A stretch of DNA of 64,000 nucleotides from Paenibacillus sp. 19GGS1-52 (GCF_022369515.1 NZ_CP059724.1:3162001-3226000), one strand, 5' to 3'; shown: positions 35,681 to 44,457, counted from the stretch's first letter. Numbers and translations are program-made. Notes: generated from the sequence alone by a model not told the origin.

Positions 35681-36805
35681 ATGAAGAAGAATAGGAAGAA
35701 CAAGTGGAAGAATAAAAGGAAGCTGCCGGCTATTCTGCTGGTCACCTCAGCACTGCTTGTAGTTACAGCGTGCGCGAATTCAAACGAACAAAAAACGTCT
35801 GCTAACAACCATAATCACTCATCCAATAAAACAACCGCTGCTGCAGATGCTCCGGTAAGCAATGCTTCTGCTACTAACAGCAGCAAGGCAGCACCTGCAT
35901 CGTATAAATATGGAAAGCTCAAAATTCAGGCGCTTAGCGGGGCTGTATGTGGTGCACCGAGCTATGTCGCTTATGAGAAAGGCTTTTTCGCTGAAGAGGG
36001 GCTGGATGTCGAACTGGTCAGCGGCTCGATGGACGCAATGAAGGCTGGACTTACAACAGGTGAATTCACGGTTACTAACGGAGATTTCGTATGGTTCACC
36101 TCGATCCAGCAAGGTTTGGATCTGAAGGTGATTGGCGGGCTGCATCATGGTTGCATCAAATTGGTTGTTCCCCCTGGCTCCAGTATCAAGACGGCTGCTG
36201 ACCTGAAGGGGAAGAAGATCGGTGTCGATGAAATCGGGGGTGTGCCGATGGCAGTTGCCAGCGTAGTGCTTACCAACGCCGGACTTGATCCGCAAAAAGA
36301 TGTACAGTGGTTGGCGTATCCGCTGGACCAGCTACAAGAAGGAGTAAAGAAGGGTGAAATCGATGTCTATGCGGCTTGGGACCCGTTTGGCAAACTGGCT
36401 GAAGTGAATGACGGCTATACCGTGCTGTCGGATATTTCTACAGATCATAACTTTGCCGGCAAAAGCTGCTGCTTCCTGTACGCTTCTGGGAAACAAATTA
36501 AAGAGAACCCAGAACGAGTTGCAGCTATAGCCCGCGCTTATCAAAAGGCAACAGCCTGGATTGCCGAGCATCCCGAAGAAACGGCCAAGCTAGAAATCGA
36601 GAAGAAATATGTATCGACCGATGATCTTACACTCGTGACGGATTTGATCAAGAGCTATCATTTTAATTATACCACCGAAGCTGCTCAGGACGATATTCGT
36701 TATTTTGTGAAACAGTTCAGCCAGACCGGATTTTTGAAAAAGGATACGGACCCTGAAGAATTCTTAAAGAAAGCCTATTACGATGTGTTCGCCACCTCTA
36801 AATAG
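35681..36805 (+). CDS. ABC importer substrate-binding lipoprotein (SsuA/NMT1-like)
   Basis: 374 residues with lipobox VVTAC (Cys near 31), a Ser/Ala/Asn-rich linker to about 80, then an NMT1/SsuA-type periplasmic-binding fold (KIQALSGAVCGAPSYVAYEKGFFAEEGLDVELV, LKGKKIGVDEIGGVPMAVA, DVYAAWDPFGKLAE). Relatives bind sulfonates, taurine, nitrate or thiamine precursors. In this operon, methylthio compounds or sulfonates are the natural guess. An unusual Cys-Cys pair (KSCCFLY) and single cysteines in the binding domain could contact a thioether or thiol ligand. The ATG follows GAAAGGAAG. Confidence 0.88.
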   Translation: MKKNRKNKWKNKRKLPAILLVTSALLVVTACANSNEQKTSANNHNHSSNKTTAAADAPVSNASATNSSKAAPASYKYGKLKIQALSGAVCGAPSYVAYEKGFFAEEGLDVELVSGSMDAMKAGLTTGEFTVTNGDFVWFTSIQQGLDLKVIGGLHHGCIKLVVPPGSSIKTAADLKGKKIGVDEIGGVPMAVASVVLTNAGLDPQKDVQWLAYPLDQLQEGVKKGEIDVYAAWDPFGKLAEVNDGYTVLSDISTDHNFAGKSCCFLYASGKQIKENPERVAAIARAYQKATAWIAEHPEETAKLEIEKKYVSTDDLTLVTDLIKSYHFNYTTEAAQDDIRYFVKQFSQTGFLKKDTDPEEFLKKAYYDVFATSK

Positions 36806-36834
36806 TGGTTCGGCGGTTGAGGAGGTAACCATTT

Positions 36835-37827
36835 ATGAGCATTGTCGATCGTAATCTGGCACTTAGCCGCTCCCGCAGCAGCCTCCACCTCTCTAAGGGT
36901 TTACGGGCTGGCCTACCCATTCTATCGTTTGGGATTGCCTTACTGGTTAATGTCCTGCTGCCCTCACGGCAGGAGGTAGAGCTTTTACCTTATCGGATTT
37001 TGCTGCTGGCATTCCTTGTTTTTTTTGCGATACGGATTCCGCTTGGCAGATTGAACGCTAAAGGCTATCAAAAAGCGCTGCATGATTCCCCCTTTTATCT
37101 AGTGCTGGGATTTGTGCTGGCGATATGGGATGTGCTGACTACTAAGCTCGACTTGCTTCCTTTGCCGTTCGTGCCGGGTTTGGCGCAGATTGTATCAGTC
37201 ATGGTAGATGATGCCGATACCTTGTTGCTTAGTACTGCCTATTCCTTGCGGTTGCTTGTGATCGGCTTTCTCATCGGCAGCTTTATCGGTATTGTGCTGG
37301 GGGTACTGATCGGCTGGTACCGCAAATGGAGCTATTGGATGTTTCCAGTGCTAAAGGTAATGGGAGTCATTCCGGCCACGGCACTCATTCCGATTGTGAT
37401 GATCCTGGTTCCGTCGAGTTTCTATGCGGCCGTGTTGCTTATTGTAATTGCCGTTTGTTTTCCGGTGGCCTTTATGACTAGCGTTGGAATTGCTAATGTG
37501 CAGAATACGTATTTTGAAGCGGCGCGGACGCTTGGAGCAGATGAAAGGTTTCTGATCTTTCGGGTGGCGATTCCGGGGGCGATGCCTTCGATTTTTACGG
37601 GAATTTATACGGCTACTGGCATTTCCTTCGCTACTTTGGTCGTTTCCGAGATGATCGGAGCTAGAGCGGGACTCGGCTGGTATATCAACTGGGCAAAGGG
37701 CTGGTCTGATTATGCCAAAGTGTATGCTTCCATCATTATTATGGCGGTTACCTTCTCCATTGTAATGGCGATCGTATTCAGAGTAAGAGACCGCGTGCTG
37801 AGATGGCAAAAGGGGCTGGTGAAATGA
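36835..37827 (+). CDS. ABC importer permease (SsuC/TauC-like)
   Basis: 330 residues. An N-terminal extension with two helices (30-75) precedes a BPD_transp_1 permease domain with about six helices; the EAA loop reads EAARTLGADERFLIFRVAIPGAMPSIFTGI. It forms the membrane channel for the adjacent binding protein and ATPase. A strong GAGGAGG site precedes the ATG. Its stop overlaps the ATPase start by 4 bp (ATGA at 37824), which indicates coupled translation. Confidence 0.9.
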   Translation: MSIVDRNLALSRSRSSLHLSKGLRAGLPILSFGIALLVNVLLPSRQEVELLPYRILLLAFLVFFAIRIPLGRLNAKGYQKALHDSPFYLVLGFVLAIWDVLTTKLDLLPLPFVPGLAQIVSVMVDDADTLLLSTAYSLRLLVIGFLIGSFIGIVLGVLIGWYRKWSYWMFPVLKVMGVIPATALIPIVMILVPSSFYAAVLLIVIAVCFPVAFMTSVGIANVQNTYFEAARTLGADERFLIFRVAIPGAMPSIFTGIYTATGISFATLVVSEMIGARAGLGWYINWAKGWSDYAKVYASIIIMAVTFSIVMAIVFRVRDRVLRWQKGLVK

Positions 37828-38627
37828 GTCAATATGCACTAGGGAATGTCAAAGGAGCAGTCAGCATTCGGAAAGTCAGCCGAATTTATGACGATGAGTC
37901 AGGGAGCAAGGTTGAAGCGCTAAAGGATGTGAATCTGGAGATTGATCCGGGTACGTTCGTCTCCTTCATCGGACCCAGCGGCTGCGGCAAAACAACCTTG
38001 ATGCGTCTAATAGCCGGGCTGGATGATTGTGCAAGCGGTGAGATGTTGCTGGACGGTGAGATCATTCAGGGGACACATTATGAACGGGGATATGTATTTC
38101 AGCAAGCCAATCTATTCCCTTGGATGACGATTCGCCGGAATATTGCCGCAGGGCTTAAGGCGAGAAAAATCTACCAAAACAACCGCAACAAGCCGGATGA
38201 ATATCTCGACATGGTAGGGCTTCAGGGTTTTGGTGATGCTTATCCACATCAAGTGTCGGGCGGTATGGCGCAGCGAGCTTCACTGGCTCGGGCGTTGATT
38301 AACGAGCCTAAGGTACTGATGCTGGATGAACCGCTCGGTGCGCTGGATGCTTTTACCCGCATGAACCTGCAGGATGAACTGCTCAGATTGTGGAAGCTGC
38401 GCGGTACCACTATGATTCTCGTCACCCATGATGTGGACGAAGCGGTATATCTCAGTGACAGGATTGTAATTATGACCTCAAGACCGGGGCAAATTCAGGA
38501 GATTGTCGAGGTGGGGATGGAGCATCCACGGGATCGAAACAGCCCCGAGTTTATCCGCTTACGGTCCAAAATCCTGGAGACCCTGCATTTCGCAGGAAAC
38601 AGGAAGAATCTGGAGTATTATTTGTAG
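37824..38627 (+). CDS. ABC importer ATPase (SsuB/TauB-like)
   Basis: 267 residues from the ATG at 37824, within ATGA overlapping the permease stop; an earlier in-frame start at 37803 is unlikely. Walker A GPSGCGKT, Q-loop QQANLFPW, signature VSGGMAQRASLARAL, Walker B VLMLDEPLGALD and H-loop VTHDVDEA are all canonical. It belongs to the nitrate/sulfonate/taurine importer class and powers the transporter encoded just upstream. The NifD-like gene starts 28 bp further on. Confidence 0.92.
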   Translation: MSQYALGNVKGAVSIRKVSRIYDDESGSKVEALKDVNLEIDPGTFVSFIGPSGCGKTTLMRLIAGLDDCASGEMLLDGEIIQGTHYERGYVFQQANLFPWMTIRRNIAAGLKARKIYQNNRNKPDEYLDMVGLQGFGDAYPHQVSGGMAQRASLARALINEPKVLMLDEPLGALDAFTRMNLQDELLRLWKLRGTTMILVTHDVDEAVYLSDRIVIMTSRPGQIQEIVEVGMEHPRDRNSPEFIRLRSKILETLHFAGNRKNLEYYL

Positions 38628-38655
38628 GCCTATAGGCCAGGAAAGGGAGAGAACG

Positions 38656-40137
38656 ATGAGCAAAGTAAATTTGAACGCCTCCGAGGTACAGGTTCGTGAA
38701 CAGCGACTGGGTTCAATTACCGGCTTTGCAGGAACCGCTGCTGGACTGGTTAGTTGCTCTAATGCCGGCGGCTTGCAGGACGCTTCCCGTTCCTTCAGCC
38801 AGTGCATGGGCTGCAGCTCTGGAAATGCCTTTTGCCAGCTATCGATGATTACGGATGCGGCGATGGTCAATCATGCGCCGGTAGGCTGCGCTGGTGACTT
38901 CTTCGGTTTCAACTTCGTTTACCGTGTCGGCCAGATGGAGCGTAAGCTTCCAGCTGCCATCGGCCGATATTTCAATACGAATATTGAAGAAATGGATACT
39001 ATTTTTGGTGCGGTGCGCAAGCTTGAAGATACCATTAAGTTAGCCTTTGAACGGGCAAAGCCAAATGCTATTTTTGTTACTACATCATGTGCTTCTGGCA
39101 TTATTGGCGATGACGTAGAGAGTGTAACTAACCGCATGACCAAGGAGTTGGGTATTCCGGTGGTGTCCTGCTTCTGTGAAGGCTTTAAATCGAAGATCTG
39201 GACTTCCGGCTTCGATTCGGCTTATCACTCCATTGTCCGCAAAATTGTCAAACCGCCAGAGAAGAAAACCAACAAGGTGAATATTATCAACTTTTGGGGG
39301 AGCGATGTATTTTCCGGCTTATTAAATAAACTAGGGTATGAAGCAGATTATATTGTGCCATTCTCTACGGTAGCACAGCTTGAGAAAATATCCGAGGCGG
39401 CCGCAACGATTCAAATCTGCCCCACGCTTGGAACTTATCTCGGCGCTGCCCTAGAGCAGGTCTATGGAGTTCCGGAGATCAAGGCGCCGTTGGCTTACGG
39501 ACTGGCGGGTACGGATGCCTGGATGCGTGAATTGGGTCGGGTATTGAACCGTGAGCAGGAAGTGGAGGAGATTATTCGTGAAGAGAAAGCTGCAGTGCTG
39601 CCGAAACTGGAAGAGTATAGAGCCAAACTAGCGGGCACGACTTGTTATCTTACGGCCGGCTCGGCGCATGGGCATGCGTTGATTGCGCTGCTACGCGAGT
39701 TGGGCATTGATGTGCAAGGTGCAGCCATTTTTCATCATGATCCGGTGTACGACAACGGCGATCCGGCAGCGGATATGCTGGATCACACGGTCAAAACCTA
39801 CGGGGATATCCAGAATTACAATGTCTGCAATAAGCAGGCTTATGAGCTGGTGAATATTCTGAACCGGGTGCGCCCCGATCTGATGATTGCCCGTCACGGC
39901 GGTATGACGCTGTGGGGAGCTAAGCTGGGAATCCCAACTCTGCTGATTGGGGATGAACATTTCAGTTGGGGGTATCAAGGGCTGCTCAATTATGCCGAGC
40001 GTATTCTGGAGACGCTGGATAATAAGGAATTTGTGACGAATCTGGCCAAACACAGCAGCATGCCCTACACCAAGTGGTGGATGGAACAGAATCCGTATAC
40101 TTTTCTGGGAGGAAACAGTCATGTCAAAGCTTATTGA
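38656..40137 (+). CDS. marD: NifD-like catalytic subunit (probable MarD, methylthio-alkane reductase alpha)
   Basis: 493 residues from the ATG at 38656 (GAAAGGGAGAG upstream). Nitrogenase component-1 alpha fold. P-cluster cysteines are visible: C50/C53 (QCMGCSSG), C78 (HAPVGCAGD) and C145 (TTSCASGIIGDD). The position equivalent to FeMo-co ligand Cys275 is C255 (TIQICPTLGTYLG), and H435 (GDEHFSWGYQG) fits ligand His442. This implies a NifB-derived cofactor, unlike the cluster-lacking BchN type. The sequence is far from NifD/VnfD/AnfD: it lacks the typical FeMo-co pocket words. Substrate assignment (C-S bond cleavage of methylthio compounds) is inferred from metY and the importer in the same operon. 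Confidence 0.85.
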   Translation: MSKVNLNASEVQVREQRLGSITGFAGTAAGLVSCSNAGGLQDASRSFSQCMGCSSGNAFCQLSMITDAAMVNHAPVGCAGDFFGFNFVYRVGQMERKLPAAIGRYFNTNIEEMDTIFGAVRKLEDTIKLAFERAKPNAIFVTTSCASGIIGDDVESVTNRMTKELGIPVVSCFCEGFKSKIWTSGFDSAYHSIVRKIVKPPEKKTNKVNIINFWGSDVFSGLLNKLGYEADYIVPFSTVAQLEKISEAAATIQICPTLGTYLGAALEQVYGVPEIKAPLAYGLAGTDAWMRELGRVLNREQEVEEIIREEKAAVLPKLEEYRAKLAGTTCYLTAGSAHGHALIALLRELGIDVQGAAIFHHDPVYDNGDPAADMLDHTVKTYGDIQNYNVCNKQAYELVNILNRVRPDLMIARHGGMTLWGAKLGIPTLLIGDEHFSWGYQGLLNYAERILETLDNKEFVTNLAKHSSMPYTKWWMEQNPYTFLGGNSHVKAY

Positions 40138-41440
40138 ACAGCCGCGTTACTCCTGTGCTCTGGGTGTTCAGCAATCGGTGATCGCCATTAATCGTGCAGT
40201 TCCAATCGTTCATGCAGGCCCAGGCTGCAGCACCAAAATACACAGCTTGCTAGGGCAAGGCGAAGGTTACGCAGGCGGGAGCACGATTCCCTGCACAAAT
40301 TCAAGTGAATCTGAAATCGTGTTTGGCGGAGAACGCAAGCTTCGTGGGGTAATTGAAGGTGCACTTAAGGTCATAGACGCCGATTTATATGTGGTGCTGA
40401 CTGGATGTACCTCTGACATTGTCGGTGATGATGTGGGCCAGGTGACCCGAGATTTTCAGGATTTAGGTAAACCGATCGTATATGCTGAAACCGGCGGCTT
40501 CAAGAGCAATAATTATGTCAGCCATGACCTGATTATCAAAGCGGTTATAGAACAATTCGTTGACAAGTATGCTCCTTCGAAGGACGAGAAGATTCCCGGA
40601 CTTGTGAATCTGTTCGCCACCATTCCTTATCAGGACCCATATTGGATTGGCAATCTGCAGGAGCTGAAACGACTCTTGGAAGGCATCGGCCTTAAGGCCA
40701 ACGTGTTATTCGGTCCGGAATCCGGTGGAGCACCGGAATGGCTTACGATTCCGCAAGCGGAATTTAATATAGTCGTCTCAGCCTGGCCCGGACTGAAGAG
40801 CGCAGAGCTGCTGCAGCGCAAGTATGATACGCCCTTTTATCATTTTCCTTATCTGCCAGTTGGGGGAATCGAGAGTAGTCGCTTTTTGCGGGGGGTGACA
40901 GATTTCAGCAGCGTTAACAGGGAACAGGCAGAAGCTTTTATTCTTAGTGAAGAGAAAAAATTCTACTCCCATATTGAACGCACCGCGGATTTCATGCTGG
41001 AGTTCCGTTATGGATTGCCGCGTGTATTCTATACCATCCTTGATGCGACTTATGCGGTTGGCTTTGCCAAATATTTATTGAACGAACTGGGAATTCTTCC
41101 AGCTGAGCAATATATCGTGGATAATACGCCTGAAGAGTATCGTGAAAGCATTCGCGAGCAGTTCCGCACGATATCCGAACGACGTTCGGCGAGTGTGGAA
41201 TTTACCGAAGACGGTGGAGGGATTCAGGAGGACATTCGCAAGAACCAGTTGAAGCAACGTTCGCTAATCCTGGGCAGTGGGTGGGAGCGGGATCTCGCTA
41301 ACGAGATCGGCGCCGACTTGCTTCCAGTCAGTGTACCCGTGACGTACCGACTGATTCTGAACTGCGGATATGCGGGTTATAATGGCGGACTCCGGCTGGT
41401 GGAGGATATTTATGATCGGGTGCTGGGAACCTACCGCTAG
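40121..41440 (+). CDS. marK: NifK-like subunit (probable MarK, methylthio-alkane reductase beta)
   Basis: 439 residues starting at ATG 40121, overlapping the D gene by 17 bp after a GGGAGG site. P-cluster cysteines: C12 (YSCALG), C36 (HAGPGCSTK) and C96 (LTGCTSDIVGDD), so all six P-cluster ligands exist across D and K. It is short at the N-terminus compared with Mo-nitrogenase NifK (about 520 residues). It forms the D2K2 core that receives electrons from the NifH-like protein. Last gene of the operon. Cofactor-ligand positions are absent here, as expected for a K subunit. Confidence 0.85.
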   Translation: MSKLIEQPRYSCALGVQQSVIAINRAVPIVHAGPGCSTKIHSLLGQGEGYAGGSTIPCTNSSESEIVFGGERKLRGVIEGALKVIDADLYVVLTGCTSDIVGDDVGQVTRDFQDLGKPIVYAETGGFKSNNYVSHDLIIKAVIEQFVDKYAPSKDEKIPGLVNLFATIPYQDPYWIGNLQELKRLLEGIGLKANVLFGPESGGAPEWLTIPQAEFNIVVSAWPGLKSAELLQRKYDTPFYHFPYLPVGGIESSRFLRGVTDFSSVNREQAEAFILSEEKKFYSHIERTADFMLEFRYGLPRVFYTILDATYAVGFAKYLLNELGILPAEQYIVDNTPEEYRESIREQFRTISERRSASVEFTEDGGGIQEDIRKNQLKQRSLILGSGWERDLANEIGADLLPVSVPVTYRLILNCGYAGYNGGLRLVEDIYDRVLGTYR

Positions 41441-41500
41441 GATTAGATTTATAGCATGGTGAGCAATCTGCCTCTTAGTCTATATCTACGTATATACAAG

Positions 41501-41545
41501 GGCTCTCCCAAATGAAGATATTTTCCACTTATGGGACAGTCCTTT
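41501..41545. repeat. Imperfect hairpin repeat (GGCTGT...ACAGCC family), copy B
   Basis: GGGCTCTCCCAAATGAAG and CACTTATGGGACAGTCC form an imperfect stem and match copy A at 17563-17610, both in the ACTTATGGGACAG arm and in overall layout. Confidence 0.55.
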
Positions 41546-41572
41546 GACACTCCAAAGCTGCAATAGTTAAAA

Positions 41573-41618
41573 AACGAGTCTGTCTCCGGATTAAGGGAGA
41601 CTGGCTCGTTTTCGTTTT
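41573..41618 (+). terminator. Rho-independent terminator of nitrogenase-like operon
   Basis: AACGAGTCTGTCTCC (41573-41587) pairs with GGAGACTGGCTCGTT (41596-41610) with two mismatches, followed by TTCGTTTT. Confidence 0.85.
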
Positions 41619-41766
41619 AGATCCGTAGTGGCCTGCTTTAGCAGGAAAGCGCATATCCTTCCTCACTCTTCATTCGCCATAGGGGGTGTCCCAAACAGCC
41701 ATTTCATGGATTATAGATCAGCCCCTAGTTAACGTCTGAGAATACTTCGCATTACCTCACACACAC

Positions 41767-42585
41767 TCAGAATAATGTCCAGTTTCCTTTCACTCGTGCA
41801 TGTTGTTCCGCGCGAGTCAGTATATAACGTGTAGCGACTATAAGTGCTGTGTTACCTACGATAAGAACGGATAGTGACCACCACCAAGGACTGCCAATCT
41901 GGTTATTTAATGCTCCGCGCACGAGAATCAGACTATAGGTTAACGGGAAGAGCAGCGAGAGTCCGGTTGCCCACGCCGGGAATACAGCAGGGGGAATACG
42001 CACTCCTCCGAACAGCTCCATCGGAGCTTGGAAAATGTAATACAGCAGTCCAGAATCTCTGGAGAACAGTGATATTGCGCAAAGTGCCGCTCCCCAGATT
42101 ATTGCCGACACCATAATAAGCAGTAATGCCGGGAGTAAAGCTAGCCAATTAATGGTCGAAATATCTGCTACGAAGATGAATGTCAGGCCCGAAAAGACGG
42201 CAAACATCCAAATTCCGTGGAAAAGGGAATATAGAGAGCGGCCGTACAGAAACGCCATTTTGGAAGCGGGACTAAGAAAGACCATTTCCAGCGTGCCACC
42301 CTTACGCTCGAGTTCAAAGAGCCAGGCCGCCTGAACGACAGTCCAGAATAACTGGAATACCAGATAACCGCTTAGCAAAAATAACGGCACTCGTCCATCC
42401 GGTATCACGCGTGAGAGGACAGAACCTTCACCAATTCTGTAGGGCAGCATCGTATAGTAGGAAGTTAGAAAAGTTAATGCAGGCCACAAGAGTAGGGAGA
42501 AAAATACAGCCCGTCCCTTCGTGCGATTCTGGTGCTGCTTGCTCACCTCCGCGCGGATTGTCAGCCAGAAACCTCCGGATGTCAT
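41767..42585 (-). CDS. ABC-2 type permease
   Basis: 272 residues with about six membrane helices and an ABC2_membrane layout (ELERKGGTLEMVFLSPASKMAFLYGRS; LFPLTYSLILVRGAL). Partner of the ATPase immediately upstream, with which it overlaps by 4 bp (ATGA at 42585). Together with the second permease at 43624 it would form a heterodimeric exporter. The substrate is unknown; such ArsR-linked systems often export drugs or antimicrobial compounds. Confidence 0.88.
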   Translation of the reverse strand: MTSGGFWLTIRAEVSKQHQNRTKGRAVFFSLLLWPALTFLTSYYTMLPYRIGEGSVLSRVIPDGRVPLFLLSGYLVFQLFWTVVQAAWLFELERKGGTLEMVFLSPASKMAFLYGRSLYSLFHGIWMFAVFSGLTFIFVADISTINWLALLPALLLIMVSAIIWGAALCAISLFSRDSGLLYYIFQAPMELFGGVRIPPAVFPAWATGLSLLFPLTYSLILVRGALNNQIGSPWWWSLSVLIVGNTALIVATRYILTRAEQHARVKGNWTLF

Positions 42586-43601
42586 GACTTCTTCCCCTCC
42601 GAGAGCAGGATAATAGCATCCTCCAGATTAGGCTTTTCGGAAGCGAAGCCGGTTATATGTAGACCATGCTGGGTCGTCCACGGCAGGAGTTCTGTAATTA
42701 AGCGATCCGCAGAAGGGGTCTGCACCGAGATACGATAAGACGCATCGCTTCTTAGTGTGCTGATTCCTGCAGGGTCAGTACTGACCAGTGCCGCAGGATA
42801 CTCTCTTGCAGCAAGCTGCTCAACCAGCAGCGGGCGCAGCTGTTCGCTCCAGCCTGTGACATCCAGATGGGCGGTTTGTGTGCCCGCGACCTGCTGGACA
42901 ATACGCTCAGGCGTATCACACAGCAGTAGTTCACCTTGATTCAGCACATAGACCCGGTCACAGAGCTCTTCAACCTCCTGCAGATAATGGCTGGTCAGCA
43001 AGATTCCCTTGCCTTTCTCCAGCGCAAGCTTCCGCACGGTACTGCGCAGTTGTCTGGCAATAGGCGCATCCAACCCGAGCGTAGGCTCATCCAGGAATAA
43101 GTACTGCGGGTCGTTGATTAAGCCGCGGGCAATCTGCAGGCGCTGCTTCATGCCTTTTGAATATTGCTCAACTGGCTGGTCTGCGGCTTCAGTTAATCCA
43201 ACCTCGCGCAGCAGCGCTTCCGCTTCCCGCTCAATCTGGGAGCGCTTAAGACCATATAGCTTGCCGAAGTATTGGAGGTTCTCACGGCCGGTAAGCCGCC
43301 AGTATAGCATCCGTTCACCTCCAGCGATCATATTCACCTTTTGTTGGATAGCCTGTCGGTTTCTAGCCATAGAAAGTCCGTCTACCTCAATACTGCCGGA
43401 GGTAGGTTCGAGCAAGGTGGATAGCATGCGGATCGTAGTGGTTTTGCCTGCCCCGTTGAGCCCGAGAAGTCCTACAATCTCCCCGGAGGCGATGGTCAGA
43501 CTCAGGGATTTCACCGCACTTACCGATCTTTTCTCAGAGCGGAACCAGCCCTGCCTATGTTTGGTTTCATAAATTTTACTGACTTCATTTAGCTTAATCA
43601 T
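42582..43601 (-). CDS. ABC transporter ATP-binding protein (DrrA/YhaQ-like)
   Basis: 339 residues from the ATG at 43601 (MIKLNEVSKIY), preferred over the TTG at 43637 because GGAGG lies between them. Walker A GLNGAGKTT, signature QYSKGMKQRLQIARGL, Walker B YLFLDEPTLGLD and H-loop LTSHYLQEVEELC are canonical. The C-terminal tail of about 100 residues (TAHLDVTGWSEQLRPLL) is the accessory domain seen in many ABC-2 exporters. It sits between two permease genes. Confidence 0.9.
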   Translation of the reverse strand: MIKLNEVSKIYETKHRQGWFRSEKRSVSAVKSLSLTIASGEIVGLLGLNGAGKTTTIRMLSTLLEPTSGSIEVDGLSMARNRQAIQQKVNMIAGGERMLYWRLTGRENLQYFGKLYGLKRSQIEREAEALLREVGLTEAADQPVEQYSKGMKQRLQIARGLINDPQYLFLDEPTLGLDAPIARQLRSTVRKLALEKGKGILLTSHYLQEVEELCDRVYVLNQGELLLCDTPERIVQQVAGTQTAHLDVTGWSEQLRPLLVEQLAAREYPAALVSTDPAGISTLRSDASYRISVQTPSADRLITELLPWTTQHGLHITGFASEKPNLEDAIILLSEGKKS

Positions 43602-43623
43602 CTTCAGATTATCCCTCCAGTAT

Positions 43624-44421
43624 CTAGAACCGTTCAAACAACTTCCGTTCCACCAGTCGATTGCTCCATAGACCTACCGCAATATATACCGTACTTAATA
43701 GTACGATTGGCAAGATATCCTGCAATCCAATCGTTTCTCCTGTAAGTAGAGCGCCCCGCAGCAACTGAAGCGAGTGGGTTAACGGGAAGATCTCGCCCGC
43801 GTGCTGCAGTACTTCAGGCAAATATTGCCTTGGGAATTGAAAACCGCATAGCAGAGCAGTGAATGCAAATAAGGTATTCTGCACAATGTAAGTATCCCGT
43901 GTGAAGAGCATGATGCTGCCCAGCACCAACGCCATCGCATAGCAGGCTAGTAAATAGGCCAGACCTCCGATAAAGATGGACCACAAATGGGGGAAGGGCA
44001 GCCTCAGACCTGCCAGAATCCCGAAACTGAGCACCACCAGTAACTCCAAGCCACTACGGTATAGCTGTTGCACGGCATTGCCCAGAAAGTAACCGTTTCG
44101 GTTGGAAGGTGAGAGCAGCAACGCTTCCAATGTGCCTTCCCGCCATTCGGTGATCAAGGCTCTGGATATATTCATCATCATGCTGATGGAGAACATATTC
44201 AGCAGCCCTCCGATAATGACGTAGGTTAAATAATCATTGCTGCCTGTGTAAACCGCAAATTGTGAATCTACGTCACCTTGAATGAGGTAGACATAAGAGA
44301 AATATGAGATGAGAACAAGATAGGTCCCATCAATGATATGACCTAAGGTAAAGGTCCAGGGATAGGCTCGGCGATTAGCCCGCTGGTTCCTGACCAAGGT
44401 CGCGATAGCGGTATGCCACAC
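43624..44421 (-). CDS. ABC-2 type permease
   Basis: 265 residues if translation starts at GTG 44421, which has AAAAAGGAG nine bases upstream; TTG 44445 is possible but has no site. About six helices, with ALITEWREGTLEALLLSPSNRNGYFLGN and FPLTHSLQLLRGALL, the same signature elements as the permease at 41767. The two diverged permeases flank the shared ATPase. The gene follows the ArsR regulator by a short gap, so the four genes form one autoregulated operon. Confidence 0.87.
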   Translation of the reverse strand: MWHTAIATLVRNQRANRRAYPWTFTLGHIIDGTYLVLISYFSYVYLIQGDVDSQFAVYTGSNDYLTYVIIGGLLNMFSISMMMNISRALITEWREGTLEALLLSPSNRNGYFLGNAVQQLYRSGLELLVVLSFGILAGLRLPFPHLWSIFIGGLAYLLACYAMALVLGSIMLFTRDTYIVQNTLFAFTALLCGFQFPRQYLPEVLQHAGEIFPLTHSLQLLRGALLTGETIGLQDILPIVLLSTVYIAVGLWSNRLVERKLFERF

Positions 44422-44457
44422 AAGCGACAGCTCCTTTTTAGTCAATACATTAAAGCT

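Larger units (their letters stand above)
41441..41766. other. Spacer after the nitrogenase-like operon
   Basis: 326 bp with no gene. It contains hairpin repeat copy B (41501-41545), the terminator at 41573-41618, a short CCTGCTTTAGCAGG hairpin near 41633-41646 and a GTGTCCCAAACAGCC word near 41686 related to the hairpin repeat. No further coding signal is seen. Confidence 0.6.

Noticed and set aside
31657..41440. Classical nitrogenase (nif, vnf or anf) operon for N2 fixation
   Set aside because: NifB, NifH-like and D/K-like genes are present, but NifE, NifN, NifV and any G subunit are absent, the K subunit is short, and metY plus an organosulfur-type importer are interleaved. A sulfur role explains the set better.
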